DNA of 48,150 bases, from NCBI RefSeq assembly GCF_021602025.1, contig NZ_BQHW01000033.1, forward strand, positions 1 to 48,150, read 5' to 3'. The translations under genes and the position numbers were made by a program. The notes under the pieces are model-generated. The model was not told the DNA's origin. It ran no database searches and saw nothing but the letters and a program-made list of their open reading frames with translations. The stretch's first letter is position 1. The number at the start of each line of letters is the position of its first letter. Of this stretch, positions 38,069 to 46,656 are shown piece by piece. The stretch comes from Pseudomonas ceruminis (GTDB lineage Bacteria; Pseudomonadota; Gammaproteobacteria; Pseudomonadales; Pseudomonadaceae).

Positions 38069-38159
38069 CACGCAAGCTGTCGCAGAATCATACAAACAGG
38101 GTGTGACACGCTATTTTTTTATAACAGTTTTTTACAAAGCATAGCTGCAGTTACCCACT

Positions 38160-39110
38160 TCAACGGCCGGTTTCTCGCTCGCATTCGTGATGCTCATCGC
38201 GTTCTTCGGGGACCAAGGCGGTACGCCGAACCTTAAGCTCGCTGACCACCACCGCGACCACGATCAGTAACCCGCCAAGCAGCGCCACGCCGGGCAAGCG
38301 CTCGCCGGCTATGCGCCCCACGATCCCCGCCCACACCGGTTCGCCAGCGTAGATCAGTGTGGCGCGGGTCGGTGATACGGACTTCTGCGCCCAGTTCATC
38401 GCCACCTGAATCACCGCGCTCATGGCGCCCAAGCCCAGGGCGCTGAGCAGCAGCAACCAGGAAAAGTCAGGAATTCGCTCTTGGGTAGGGACGATCATCA
38501 GGAACGACAGCAGCGATGCGGTTGCCAGCTGCACCACCGTTACCCGCCGCACGTCCACCTGCCCGGCATAGCGGCTGATCAGGATGATCTCGCCCGCGAT
38601 GGCCACGGCGCTCACCAGCGTCACCACTTCGCCTTCGCTGAAATGCAGCGCACCGCCCTCAGGCCCAGCAAGCAGCATCAGGCCTGCAAAGGCCAGGCAG
38701 ATGCCGATGCTTGGCATCAGCCCTGGCCGCCGGCCCAGTACCAACCACTGCAATAGCGGCACGAAGGGTACATATAGCGCGGTGATGAACGCCGACTGGC
38801 TGCTGCTGATGGTTTGCAGGCCCATGGTCTGCAAGCCGTAACCGAGCATGATGGAAACACCGATCAGCGCGCCGGCCTTCAGTTCGGTGAAGGTCAGGCC
38901 GGATAGCGCACGCGCAGAAAACAGGCCGACGAACAGGGCTGCCGCTGCGAAGCGCAAGCCGACGAAGAACATCGGGCCGCTGACGGTCATCACGTTGTGA
39001 ACGAGCAGGAAGGTGCCGCCCCACAGCATAGTGATGAACACCAGCACGATCTCGGCCTTGCTCAGACGAAAGGACAGGGCGGTTCTTGGGTTACTGCTCG
39101 GTAGGGTCAT
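38160..39110 (-). CDS. EamA/DMT-family transporter
   Basis: A 316-residue membrane protein with ten predicted helices in two EamA repeats. The first repeat starts at KAEIVLVFITMLWGGTFLLVHN and the second near VVTLVSAVAIAGEIILISRY. Such proteins export amino acids or other small metabolites. ATG 39110 is used rather than an upstream start at 39140. It is divergent from an XRE-cupin regulator with a 71-bp intergenic region, a common pair in which the regulator controls the exporter. The substrate cannot be deduced. Confidence 0.92.
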   Translation of the reverse strand: MTLPSSNPRTALSFRLSKAEIVLVFITMLWGGTFLLVHNVMTVSGPMFFVGLRFAAAALFVGLFSARALSGLTFTELKAGALIGVSIMLGYGLQTMGLQTISSSQSAFITALYVPFVPLLQWLVLGRRPGLMPSIGICLAFAGLMLLAGPEGGALHFSEGEVVTLVSAVAIAGEIILISRYAGQVDVRRVTVVQLATASLLSFLMIVPTQERIPDFSWLLLLSALGLGAMSAVIQVAMNWAQKSVSPTRATLIYAGEPVWAGIVGRIAGERLPGVALLGGLLIVVAVVVSELKVRRTALVPEERDEHHECERETGR

Positions 39111-39154
39111 GCTCTTGCACACTCGAAGGGGGGGGCGCACAATCTGCGCAAAGT

Positions 39155-39173
39155 GGGCAGTATACTGCGCAGT
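39155..39173 (-). promoter_or_regulatory. Candidate operator/promoter between EamA exporter and XRE-cupin gene
   Basis: The motif GGGCAGTATACTGCGCAGT (plus-strand reading) contains a perfect 12-bp palindrome (39157-39168), with a TATACT hexamer on each strand. Nearly the same motif (16 of 19) occurs in front of the rhtA-like gene at 47582-47600. A TGCGCA hexamer recurs at 39145-39150 and 39166-39171, 21 bp apart. It is a likely site for the adjacent XRE protein, as an inference. Confidence 0.5.
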
Positions 39174-39181
39174 CCGTACAA

Positions 39182-39757
39182 GTGAGCGATAGAGTGCACA
39201 AAGATTTCCCCCACCGAGCGTCGGTGCTGCAGCATGTCAGCCTGAATGTCCGTAGCTTGCGCAATGCGGCGGGTATGAGCCAGAGCGCCCTGGCCGAACG
39301 GTCAGGTGTCAGCCGGCGTATGCTGGTAGCGATCGAGGCCGGGGAAAAAAACGTCAGCCTGACAACCCTCGATCGGATTGCCGAAGCGCTCGGCGTTGCC
39401 TTCAGCACGCTGATCCAGGCGCCCGACCGGCGCGATCCCAGCCGCATCGATGAGCTGGCCTGGGCCGGTGAGCACCCGCAAAGCAAGGCGGTGCTGCTGG
39501 CCAGTAGCACCGCCTGCCGGGAAGTGGAGATCTGGGCGTGGACCCTGGCACCGGGTGAGCGCTACGCCAGCGAAGCGGATGCCGAGGGCTGGAGCGAGCA
39601 GATCTATGTGGCCGAAGGGCAACTTACGCTGATTATCGAAGGTGTGGAGCATTGCTTGCAGGTCGGGCAGTTTCATGTGTTTGCCAGCAACTGCAGGTAT
39701 GCCTACCGCAACGATGGTGATGTGCCTACCCGCTTCGTGCGCAACGTGGTGATTTGA
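39182..39757 (+). CDS. XRE-family regulator with C-terminal cupin domain
   Basis: A 191-residue protein if GTG 39182 is used. The N-terminal HTH_3 domain has VRSLRNAAGMSQSALAERSGVSRRMLVAIEAGEKNVSL. The C-terminal cupin_2 domain (EIWAWTLAPGERYASEADAEGWSEQIYVAEGQLTLIIEG) would sense a small molecule. Such XRE-cupin proteins commonly repress a divergent transporter gene. The start is uncertain: 39182 has no Shine-Dalgarno site and lies only about 15 bases after the -10-like TATACT, so the message would be nearly leaderless. A start further downstream is possible. Its stop converges on the hydrolase gene with a 4-bp gap. Confidence 0.9.
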   Translation: MSDRVHKDFPHRASVLQHVSLNVRSLRNAAGMSQSALAERSGVSRRMLVAIEAGEKNVSLTTLDRIAEALGVAFSTLIQAPDRRDPSRIDELAWAGEHPQSKAVLLASSTACREVEIWAWTLAPGERYASEADAEGWSEQIYVAEGQLTLIIEGVEHCLQVGQFHVFASNCRYAYRNDGDVPTRFVRNVVI

Positions 39758-39761
39758 CGGG

Positions 39762-40310
39762 TCAGCCGTTCAGCAGCTCGTCGGTCTTCACTACGCTGGC
39801 ATACGCGAACGCTAATGCCGCCATCGTCGCGTCATGCACCTGTGCGGCCGGCACCTGCTTGCCGTTGAAGTCCAGGGGCAGGGTAGCGCAGGCGTCGTGT
39901 GCCACCGTTACGTCATAGCCGAAGTCGGCAGCGGCTCGAGTAGCGGCATCGACACACATGTGGCTCATGCTGCCGACAATGGTCAGGGCCTTGACGCCTT
40001 GCTGATCCAGCAGGTGCTTGAGGTTGGTGTCGAGAAACGCATTGACCTTGTGCTTGAGTACTACCGGTTCGTCGTCCACAGGCAGGACTTTTGGGTGGAT
40101 CGCCGCACCGCGCGAGCCTGGTGCGAAGAACGGCGCGTCGGCGCTGTTGAATTCATGGCGTACATGCACCACCAGGTCGCCGCGCTGTCGCGCCGCGTCC
40201 AGCAGCCTGGCGGCGTTGTCGGCAGCCCGTTCAGCGCCGTCCAGGGGCCATTTGCCACTGGGGAAATAATCGTTCTGGATGTCGATGATGATCAGCGCCT
40301 GCTTGCTCAT
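39762..40310 (-). CDS. Isochorismatase-family cysteine hydrolase
   Basis: A 182-residue member of the cysteine hydrolase superfamily. The triad is visible: D10 (IIDIQNDY), K86 (VLKHKVNAF) and C119 (GSMSHMCVDA). Such enzymes hydrolyse amides or vinyl ethers such as nicotinamide or isochorismate, but the true substrate is unknown. ATG 40310 follows AGGAGG closely and starts the family (MSKQALIIIDIQ). An open reading upstream to 40421 is non-coding. It is divergent from the GlxA-like AraC regulator, which may control it. Confidence 0.92.
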   Translation of the reverse strand: MSKQALIIIDIQNDYFPSGKWPLDGAERAADNAARLLDAARQRGDLVVHVRHEFNSADAPFFAPGSRGAAIHPKVLPVDDEPVVLKHKVNAFLDTNLKHLLDQQGVKALTIVGSMSHMCVDAATRAAADFGYDVTVAHDACATLPLDFNGKQVPAAQVHDATMAALAFAYASVVKTDELLNG

Positions 40311-40392
40311 GCTGCCTCCTGTGGCAGTAGTGGTTAGATGCCAATAGTTATAGGCTGTGCGCACCGAGTTGAGGATTGGCGCGATCGACACA

Positions 40393-41376
40393 ATGACGGC
40401 AAAAACTGACAGCACCGACAACCTGGAGATCGGCCTGCTGCTTTACCCGGGCGCGCAGCGTGCGGCTGTGCTTGGCCTTGCCGATCTGTTCAGCGTAGCC
40501 AACCAGGTGGCCGCCGAACTCGGCGCAAACGAACTGCCACAGATTCGCGTCAGCCATTGGCAAGCGGATGAGGCAGGGCAATTGCGGCTCACCGAAGCTA
40601 GCCGGCGCTGTGCAATCCAGAACGTGCGCGTATTGATCATCCCGCCGAGCCTGGCGTCGACACCGTCATCAGCGCTGCTCGAGCGCCACCGGGGAGCGCT
40701 GTGCGTATGGCACGGTCAGGGTACAGTGCTGGCCTCTGTCTGCATTGGCGTGTTCTTCATCGCTGCCAGCGGCTTGCTGGATGGCCGTTCGGCGAGTACA
40801 CACTGGAACTACGCCCAAACACTCTCACAGCGTTACCCCAAGGTCCGGGTTGAGGCCAACCAGCCGTTGCTGGATGACGGAGACATCATGACCTCTGCCG
40901 GATTGATGGCATGGACCGAGCTCGGTCTGCGCCTGCTGGATCGTTTTCTCGGCGCCACGGTAGCTTGGGAAACGGCACGTTACCTTTCCGTCGAGCCCGT
41001 CATGGCACCTTTGCCCGGGGCGCTGTTCAGCCCACGGCTGGACCACGGCGATGGGGCGGTGCTCAAGGTGCAGCACTGGTTGCAGGCCATTGGCGCGCGG
41101 GACGCTGACCTGGCGGGCATGGCCGCTTGCGCCGGGCTGGAAGAACGAACGTTTCTACGCCGTTTCCGAGCCGCTACGGGCTTGAAGCCAACGGAGTATT
41201 GCCAGCAAGTGAGGGTGGGGCGGGCGTGTCGGATGCTGGAGTTCACTCGGCGCAATGTCGAACAGATCGCCTGGGGCGTTGGGTACCAGGATCCGGGTGC
41301 GTTTCGCAAGGTGTTCCAGCGAATAACCGGCCTGACCCCCAGTGATTATCGGCGGCGCCTTGCACTGCAAGCATGA
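40393..41376 (+). CDS. GlxA-type transcription regulator (DJ-1/PfpI-like plus AraC HTH)
   Basis: A 327-residue protein. The N-terminal domain (about 10-180) is like DJ-1/PfpI, with the nucleophile-elbow segment LASVCIGVFFIAASGLLDGRSASTHW. The C-terminal AraC domain has LAGMAACAGLEERTFLRRFRAATGLKPTEYCQQVRVGRA and NVEQIAWGVGYQDPGAFRKVFQRITGLTPSDYRRR. These proteins regulate genes next to them in response to small nitrogen compounds. ATG 40393 was chosen; a GTG at 40357 is possible. It is divergent from the cysteine hydrolase, with an 82-bp gap. Confidence 0.92.
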   Translation: MTAKTDSTDNLEIGLLLYPGAQRAAVLGLADLFSVANQVAAELGANELPQIRVSHWQADEAGQLRLTEASRRCAIQNVRVLIIPPSLASTPSSALLERHRGALCVWHGQGTVLASVCIGVFFIAASGLLDGRSASTHWNYAQTLSQRYPKVRVEANQPLLDDGDIMTSAGLMAWTELGLRLLDRFLGATVAWETARYLSVEPVMAPLPGALFSPRLDHGDGAVLKVQHWLQAIGARDADLAGMAACAGLEERTFLRRFRAATGLKPTEYCQQVRVGRACRMLEFTRRNVEQIAWGVGYQDPGAFRKVFQRITGLTPSDYRRRLALQA

Positions 41377-41384
41377 CGCGCCGC

Positions 41385-41837
41385 TCAGGGCAAATGCGGT
41401 CCGGGGCCTGCGTCTGCCAGGTGATCCTGCCGGTTGCGCAACGGGCACTCCTTTAATGACATGCAGCCGCAGCCAATGCAGCCGTCCAGTTGATCGCGCA
41501 GCAGGAGCATCTCGTCGATACGGCGATTGAGGTCTTCGCGCCAGCCTTGCGACAACCGTTGCCAGTCTTCGGCCGTGGGAACGTGGTCGTTCGGCAAGGC
41601 GGCTAGAGCCCTTGCGATATCGGCCAAGGGGATGCCCAGGCGCTGGGCCATCTTGATTACCGCCACACGCCGTAGCATCGCCCGTGGATAGCGACGCTGG
41701 TTGCCTGAGTTGCGGGTGCTCTGGATCAACCCTTTGGTTTCATAGAAGTGCAGGGCCGTGACGGCCACGCCACTGCGTGCGGCCAACTGACCGACGCTGA
41801 GCAGCTTGTCCTGGGCCACCGGCGTATGTTCTCGCAT
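41385..41837 (-). CDS. soxR: Redox-sensing regulator SoxR
   Basis: A 150-residue MerR-family regulator. The N-terminal MerR HTH is [25 protein letters not shown]. The C-terminal [2Fe-2S] cluster motif CX2CXCX5C is C120, C123, C125, C131 ([17 protein letters not shown]). Oxidation of the cluster by redox-cycling drugs activates transcription. In pseudomonads SoxR controls a few genes for enzymes and pumps rather than soxS. A SoxR box lies 16-33 bp upstream of the start, in the promoter of the divergent monooxygenase. The stop converges on the GlxA-like gene. Confidence 0.96.
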   Translation of the reverse strand: MREHTPVAQDKLLSVGQLAARSGVAVTALHFYETKGLIQSTRNSGNQRRYPRAMLRRVAVIKMAQRLGIPLADIARALAALPNDHVPTAEDWQRLSQGWREDLNRRIDEMLLLRDQLDGCIGCGCMSLKECPLRNRQDHLADAGPGPHLP

Positions 41838-41848
41838 GCAAAAAACTC

Positions 41849-41879
41849 TTGACCTTGAGTTGACTGGAGGTTTTACCCT
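41849..41879 (+). promoter_or_regulatory. SoxR-regulated promoter
   Basis: TTGACC (41849-41854), a 19-base spacer, and TACCCT (41874-41879). The 19-base spacer is typical of MerR/SoxR-controlled promoters. The site CCTTGAGTTGACTGGAGG (41853-41870) has the symmetric core CCT..AGT..ACT..AGG of known SoxR boxes such as that of E. coli soxS. It reads toward the monooxygenase gene and overlaps the region upstream of soxR, so it may also autoregulate. Confidence 0.82.
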
Positions 41880-41922
41880 GCTGGCCATTGCGCTGCAAGC
41901 GTCCGGAGCAAGGAGACTGTCC

Positions 41923-42303
41923 ATGACGGCCAAGCCGCATCCCCTGTGGTTTACCCAGATGATCGAGTATGAAGTGCCTGTCGTCCGGCAGGCAGCACTG
42001 GCCCATGCGCTCATCGCGCGCAGCGAGGCGCTGACTGCACGGTGTTACGGCCTGCAAGGCGTTAGCGTCCACGCCAGCGACGACGGCAGCCGGGTATTGC
42101 AGTACCTGCAATGGGAGTCGCGCCAGGCCTGGGCAGCGTCAGCGCAGTGCTTTGTCGAGGAGCCGTTTCTCGACCTGCTGTGCCGGTATCAGGCACGTGG
42201 TGTCAACTTTGCCGCCTATCAGGCGCTGCACAGTGTGATGCGCGGGGCCGGTGGTGGCCTGCATTGCGCGCTCGGCGGGGCTCAGGCATACCAAGGCGCG
42301 TAA
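41923..42303 (+). CDS. Antibiotic-biosynthesis-monooxygenase-like (ABM) protein, SoxR target
   Basis: A 126-residue protein that looks like the ABM dimeric alpha-beta barrel fold ([61 protein letters not shown]), in which a strand, helix and paired strand are visible. Family members are small heme-free monooxygenases or degraders of redox compounds. The open frame continues upstream to 41806 but crosses the SoxR promoter, so ATG 41923 is the likely start. It is divergent from soxR. Its end overlaps the convergent alpha/beta hydrolase gene by 22 bp. Regulation by SoxR is strongly suggested by the box at 41849-41879. Confidence 0.8.
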   Translation: MTAKPHPLWFTQMIEYEVPVVRQAALAHALIARSEALTARCYGLQGVSVHASDDGSRVLQYLQWESRQAWAASAQCFVEEPFLDLLCRYQARGVNFAAYQALHSVMRGAGGGLHCALGGAQAYQGA

Positions 42304-43052
42304 TGGGGGTAACGGTCCAGGCGGGCGCCGATGACCATCTCGCTGACCCACGCCGCCAGTATCGAGCTGTAGGCTTTCTGGCTCTCCTCGCTGGAGAGCG
42401 CATGATCGGCCCCGTCGACCATGCGGTGGGTGAGCGAATGGGCGCTGACGAACGCCGAGCGGTAGCTCATCAGCGTTGCATGCGGTACGTAGTCGTCCTG
42501 TTCCGACTCGACCAACAGGACATCGCCGCCAAATTCTGCACAGGCGCTAAGCGCGCGGTTATCGGCCGGACCGAGCGCTCGCTGGCGGTAGGCGTTGAGG
42601 CGCTGGCGGTCGAGGGTTTGCTTGGGCGCATCCCAGTCGTCGTCCCAGTACATGGCCGGGACGCGTAGGGCCAGCCACTTCACTGGCCGCTGCAGGGTCA
42701 GCAAAGTGGCTAGGTAGCCACCATAACTGCTGCCGATGACGGCAATGGCACTGCTGTCTACTGCGGGGTGACTGAGGAGGCGGTCGTAGGCGGCCAGCAA
42801 ATCCTTGAGGTTTTGTTCGCGGGTTACCGTAAGGCGCTGGCTTTCGGTCTTTTCGTGACCGCGCAGGTCGAACGTCATGCACACGCAGCCCAGGCCGGTG
42901 ATGTGCCGGGCGCGTGCCAGGTCACGCTGCTGGCTGCCGCCCCAGCCGTGGACAAAGAGAATGCCGGGCATCTTGCTCCCTGGGCTGACCAGGGTGCCGA
43001 CGATGCTGTCATTCTCGACGTGCAGCTCAACGGTTTCACTCTGAATGGTCAT
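42282..43052 (-). CDS. Alpha/beta hydrolase (dienelactone-hydrolase-like)
   Basis: A 256-residue alpha/beta-hydrolase. The oxyanion motif is FVHGWGGSQQRDL, the nucleophile elbow GSSYGG (IAVIGSSYGGYLA), the acid is likely in LLVESEQDDYVP, and the histidine in VDGADHALSSEE. Ester or lactone hydrolysis is the generic activity; the substrate is unknown. ATG 43052 is chosen and overlaps the DUF3182 gene stop by 17 bp, so the two are cotranscribed. The 3' end overlaps the convergent ABM gene by 22 bp. Confidence 0.9.
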   Translation of the reverse strand: MTIQSETVELHVENDSIVGTLVSPGSKMPGILFVHGWGGSQQRDLARARHITGLGCVCMTFDLRGHEKTESQRLTVTREQNLKDLLAAYDRLLSHPAVDSSAIAVIGSSYGGYLATLLTLQRPVKWLALRVPAMYWDDDWDAPKQTLDRQRLNAYRQRALGPADNRALSACAEFGGDVLLVESEQDDYVPHATLMSYRSAFVSAHSLTHRMVDGADHALSSEESQKAYSSILAAWVSEMVIGARLDRYPHYAPWYA

Positions 43053-44148
43053 GGTCGCGAATCCGCGCGAATTTGCTGAATTGTCCGAGTTCACTGTCGT
43101 TTCCTTGATAGAAGAGGGTGGCGTCAGCGGGGAGATCAAGCGCACCGAACACTTCATGGGTGGAGGCGCGCACCCGCTGCAGCGCGGGGTCGTCGGCAAA
43201 CGCCTGCAATGCCAGCAGCTCTGCGCTGCTGGCCCCGCCCAGGCGCCACGATTGCTCCAGCACACCACTGCGTAAATGGCCGTGGGCGTTGTTGCCGCGG
43301 GCTATGTCATAGTTACGCCGCGAGGCGATGAAACCGGGGAAGTGCTGCTCGGCGGCGTGCTCGTACAACATTGCCTGGTTGATCGCCAGGCGCAGAGGGT
43401 CTTCCAGGGGCAATTGCAGCAGGGCGTTATAGTCCCCGCGCACCAGCACCAGGTCGGAGCCGCCGTAGACCTCAACCCCCTGGTGGTCACGGGTCAGTTG
43501 CTGGGTGCCGTAGTAGCTGCAGGTCAGCCCGGCAACACGCACCTGGCCGACGCTGAAGGTCTGCACATTGCTCAGGTCTTCCTCCAGCACCAGTCCCCAC
43601 AGCGCAAGGTCCTGATCTTCCATATTGGCCAGTAACGGCTCCAGCTCATGCAACTGAGTGATAACCTCCTGGCCACGTCCGGCACACGCCAGCACGGGTT
43701 TGATCCGTAGAGGCCCGTCTTGTAGCAGCAGTTGCGCGGCGCGTCGGGCATCGGCTTTGCTGAACACGGTATAGCCGCACAGCAGTGCATCGCTCGCCTG
43801 GCACGCGAAGGCGTCGGTCCAGCCTGGCGGGAAGCTGGCGTTGGCCGGCAGTGGGTGGGAGATTGCCTTGGTAGCCATGTAGGGATGGCTGACCAGGCCG
43901 CCGAACAGGTCCTGCTCAGAGCAGATACCCATTGCCACGTAGCGTTGCGGGTCGATCAGGGTTTCGGTGGGCAGGTAGTAGACGTTGTCCGCGGCGGTGT
44001 GCGGCTGATCAGGCTGTGCGCGGGTGCAGCCCAGCAGATGGGCGAGGCCATCGGCAAGCTTGAGATGCACCGCGTGCTCGTGTTCTGGCGTGTGCTCGCG
44101 GGTATCAAGGAGTACCACAGCGGTCTTCGGTTCGCAGGCACTGGACAT
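43036..44148 (-). CDS. DUF3182 family protein (ATP-grasp-like)
   Basis: A 370-residue protein of the DUF3182 family. Near the N-terminus is VVLLDTREHTPEHEHAVH. The middle holds ATP-grasp-like blocks (LLLQDGPLRIKPVLACAGRGQEV, WGLVLEEDLSNVQTFSVGQVRVAG). This fold often links carboxylates to amines, so a role as a ligase is possible, but the family has no proven function that I know of. It is transcribed with the alpha/beta hydrolase and is divergent from aminopeptidase P with a 173-bp gap. No convincing Shine-Dalgarno site precedes ATG 44148. Confidence 0.85.
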   Translation of the reverse strand: MSSACEPKTAVVLLDTREHTPEHEHAVHLKLADGLAHLLGCTRAQPDQPHTAADNVYYLPTETLIDPQRYVAMGICSEQDLFGGLVSHPYMATKAISHPLPANASFPPGWTDAFACQASDALLCGYTVFSKADARRAAQLLLQDGPLRIKPVLACAGRGQEVITQLHELEPLLANMEDQDLALWGLVLEEDLSNVQTFSVGQVRVAGLTCSYYGTQQLTRDHQGVEVYGGSDLVLVRGDYNALLQLPLEDPLRLAINQAMLYEHAAEQHFPGFIASRRNYDIARGNNAHGHLRSGVLEQSWRLGGASSAELLALQAFADDPALQRVRASTHEVFGALDLPADATLFYQGNDSELGQFSKFARIRDHDHSE

Positions 44149-44321
44149 GAGGATCGGCCTGTCTGCTATGAATGTATTGTGTGTGAAGCCCTTGCGTGTG
44201 GGAAGTTCAGCACAAGGCGATCGATGGTTGGTGCTGTGACGCGATCGCCATGATTGCAGGGCCGTGGTGGCTGCTCCATTATCGTCTCTGGATCAACCAA
44301 GATGTCGCCGCAGGAGTGCGC

Positions 44322-46130
44322 ATGAACGTTCAGACCACCATTGAGCATCGAGTGCCGGAGCGCCTGGCGCGCGTGCGCGAAGTTTTGGCCAGGGCGGGTG
44401 TCGATGCCTTGCTGGTGCCTTCCGCCGACCCTCACCTTTCCGAGTACTTGCCGGGTTATTGGCAAGGACGCCGCTGGCTGTCTGGGTTCGATGGCTCGGT
44501 GGGTACCCTGGTAGTCACTGCGAGTTTTGCCGGTGTGTGGGTCGATAGCCGTTACTGGGAACAGGCCGAGAAAGAGCTGGCGGGCAGCGGTATCGAACTG
44601 ATGAAGCTGCTACCCGGTAAGCCCGGTGCACTGGAGTGGCTGGGTGACAACGTTGCGGCAGAGGGTGTCGTGGCGGTTGATGGCGCAGTAATGGCCCTGG
44701 CGTCGGCGCGTCAGCTCGAGGAGCGGCTACGGGTTAAAGCGGTGCGCCTGATTACCGATCGAGATTTTCTGGCTGAGGTGTGGGAGGGCCGCCCGGCACT
44801 GCCTGACAATCCGGTTTACCAGCACTTGCCGCCCCATGCCACGGTCAGTCGAGCAGAAAAGCTTGCCTTGCTGCGTCGTGCGATGGCACAGAAAGGCGCA
44901 GAGTGGCACTTCATTGCGACCTTGGATGATATCGCCTGGTTGTTCAACCTGCGTGGTAGCGATGTGTCCTACAACCCGGTGTTCGTCTCCTTTGCGCTGA
45001 TTGGCCAGGCGCAGGCGCTGTTGTTCGTGGGCGCAGGGAAGGTCGATGAACACCTGTGTCATGTGCTTTCAGTTGATGGCATCGAGGTGCGCGATTACAC
45101 GCAGGTGCACCAGGGGCTTGCAGCGTTGCCGCCAGGCAGCACGTTGTTGGTCGACCCGGCACGGGTCACCTGTGGCCTGCTCAAGCACCTGGACGAACAG
45201 GTGCAACTGATCGAAGGATTGAACCCGACCACCCTGAGCAAATCATGCAAGGGTGAAGAGGAGCTGGTGCACATCCGGCGGGTGATGGAGCAGGATGGCG
45301 CGGCGTTGTGCGAATTCTTCGCCTGGTTTGAAGCGCAACACGGCAAGCAGGCAATCACCGAGCTGGACATCGATGCACAACTGAGCGCGGCGCGCGCTCG
45401 GCGTCCTGGTTTCGTTTCGCTGAGCTTCTCCACCATCGCCGCATTCAATGGCAATGGCGCGATGCCGCATTACCGTGCGACCGAACAGTCCCATGCGGTC
45501 ATCGAGGGGGATGGCTTGCTGTTGATCGATTCGGGTGGCCAGTACCTGGGGGGGACCACCGATATTACTCGCATGGTTCCGGTAGGCGCGCCGAGCCTTG
45601 AGCAGAAGCAGGATTGCACGCGGGTGCTCAAGGGCATGATTGCACTGTCGCGGGCTACTTTTCCGCGCGGCATTCCGTCGCCGCTGCTCGATGCCATCGC
45701 GCGCGCGCCCATCTGGGCGGACCAGGTTGACTATGGCCATGGCACCGGGCACGGCGTGGGCTATTTCCTGAATGTACACGAAGGGCCCCAAGTAATTGCC
45801 TACCAGGCCGCCGCGACGCCGCAGACGGCCATGCAGGCGGGCATGATCAGCTCGATCGAGCCAGGCACCTACCGACCCGGCGCGTGGGGGGTGCGTATCG
45901 AGAACCTGGTGGTGAATCGGGATTCGGGCAAGAGCGCCTTTGGTGACTTCCTTGCTTTCGAAACGCTGACGCTATGCCCAATCGATACCCGTTGCCTGCT
46001 TGTGCAATTGCTGACCAAGGAAGAGCTCGGATGGTTGAACGCCTATCACTCGACAGTGCGTGAGCGCTTGACGCCACTGTTGGCGGGAGAGGCGTTGGCT
46101 TGGCTTGAAGCGCGTACAGCGCCGTTATGA
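44322..46130 (+). CDS. Aminopeptidase P family protein (Xaa-Pro aminopeptidase, M24B)
   Basis: A 602-residue, three-domain aminopeptidase P. Two creatinase-like N-terminal domains (HLSEYLPGYWQGRRWLSGFDGS...; FIATLDDIAWLFNLRGSDVSYNPV) precede the metal-binding pita-bread domain. Ligands are visible as D in LLIDSGGQYLGG, D in GTTDITRMV, H in GHGTGHGVGYFLNVHEGP, E in SSIEPGTY and E in RIENLVV. It should remove N-terminal residues before proline, with Mn2+ or Zn2+. AGGAG is five bases before ATG 44322. The length (about 600) is that of the eukaryotic-like long form rather than the roughly 440-residue PepP. Confidence 0.95.
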   Translation: MNVQTTIEHRVPERLARVREVLARAGVDALLVPSADPHLSEYLPGYWQGRRWLSGFDGSVGTLVVTASFAGVWVDSRYWEQAEKELAGSGIELMKLLPGKPGALEWLGDNVAAEGVVAVDGAVMALASARQLEERLRVKAVRLITDRDFLAEVWEGRPALPDNPVYQHLPPHATVSRAEKLALLRRAMAQKGAEWHFIATLDDIAWLFNLRGSDVSYNPVFVSFALIGQAQALLFVGAGKVDEHLCHVLSVDGIEVRDYTQVHQGLAALPPGSTLLVDPARVTCGLLKHLDEQVQLIEGLNPTTLSKSCKGEEELVHIRRVMEQDGAALCEFFAWFEAQHGKQAITELDIDAQLSAARARRPGFVSLSFSTIAAFNGNGAMPHYRATEQSHAVIEGDGLLLIDSGGQYLGGTTDITRMVPVGAPSLEQKQDCTRVLKGMIALSRATFPRGIPSPLLDAIARAPIWADQVDYGHGTGHGVGYFLNVHEGPQVIAYQAAATPQTAMQAGMISSIEPGTYRPGAWGVRIENLVVNRDSGKSAFGDFLAFETLTLCPIDTRCLLVQLLTKEELGWLNAYHSTVRERLTPLLAGEALAWLEARTAPL

Positions 46131-46159
46131 GCGGCGCTGCAGATGGGTAGATGGACGGA

Positions 46160-46182
46160 GGGCAGCTCAAAGGCTGCCCTTT
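46160..46182 (+). terminator. Intrinsic terminator after aminopeptidase P
   Basis: GGGCAGC (46160-46166) and GCTGCCC (46173-46179) form a 7-bp stem around the loop TCAAAG, followed by TTT and then CGTTATTT. It stands 30 bases after the pepP stop. It is also just past the end of the convergent lipoprotein gene, so it may serve both. Confidence 0.78.
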
Positions 46183-46184
46183 CG

Positions 46185-46466
46185 TTATTTACAGATGACG
46201 ATCATGCTGCGGCTGGTGTACCCGGCCGGATTGATGCCGAACACATAATCACCTGGTTCCTCGTCGGTATCGCCAGAGCGCGCGATGACTTTGTAACCGC
46301 GTGTGCTGCACGAGATGGCGGCCTTGCTGTAGCACTTGTCCCAGGACGAAGAGAGGCCGGAGCAATTGATATGCAGGCCCTTTTTTCCTTTTTTGACCTC
46401 GGTCTTGGCCGTTGCGGCACATCCAGCCATGGCCAGGACGGCCAGGATGAGCAAAATACGTTTCAT
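46185..46466 (-). CDS. Small lipoprotein
   Basis: A 93-residue protein with a clear lipoprotein signal (MKRILLILAVLAMAGC), lipobox LAMAGC. The mature part is short and basic at first (AATAKTEVKKGKKG), then a cysteine-rich, globular piece with C-x-SGLSSSWDKCYSKAAISCSTRGYKV. It probably sits in the periplasm, anchored to a membrane; disulfides are likely. It resembles small lipoproteins of unknown function found in many Pseudomonas. The end converges on the pepP terminator. The 190 bp from here to 46656 hold no gene I can see. Confidence 0.85.
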   Translation of the reverse strand: MKRILLILAVLAMAGCAATAKTEVKKGKKGLHINCSGLSSSWDKCYSKAAISCSTRGYKVIARSGDTDEEPGDYVFGINPAGYTSRSMIVICK

Positions 46467-46656
46467 TCCTGTCCTTAAATGCAGGGCTGATCAGCTGTCT
46501 GACCCTGTCGTTATCGCTTCGGTTCTTCCTGAGTTTTCCCCAGCGCCCGTATTCATTCAAGTAGATAGCTAAAAGATTATGATTTTGTGACAGCTTAATC
46601 AGCAGAGCGGGGTGCCACAATGGTTAATCCTGTCTCAAATGAAAATATTTCTCAAA

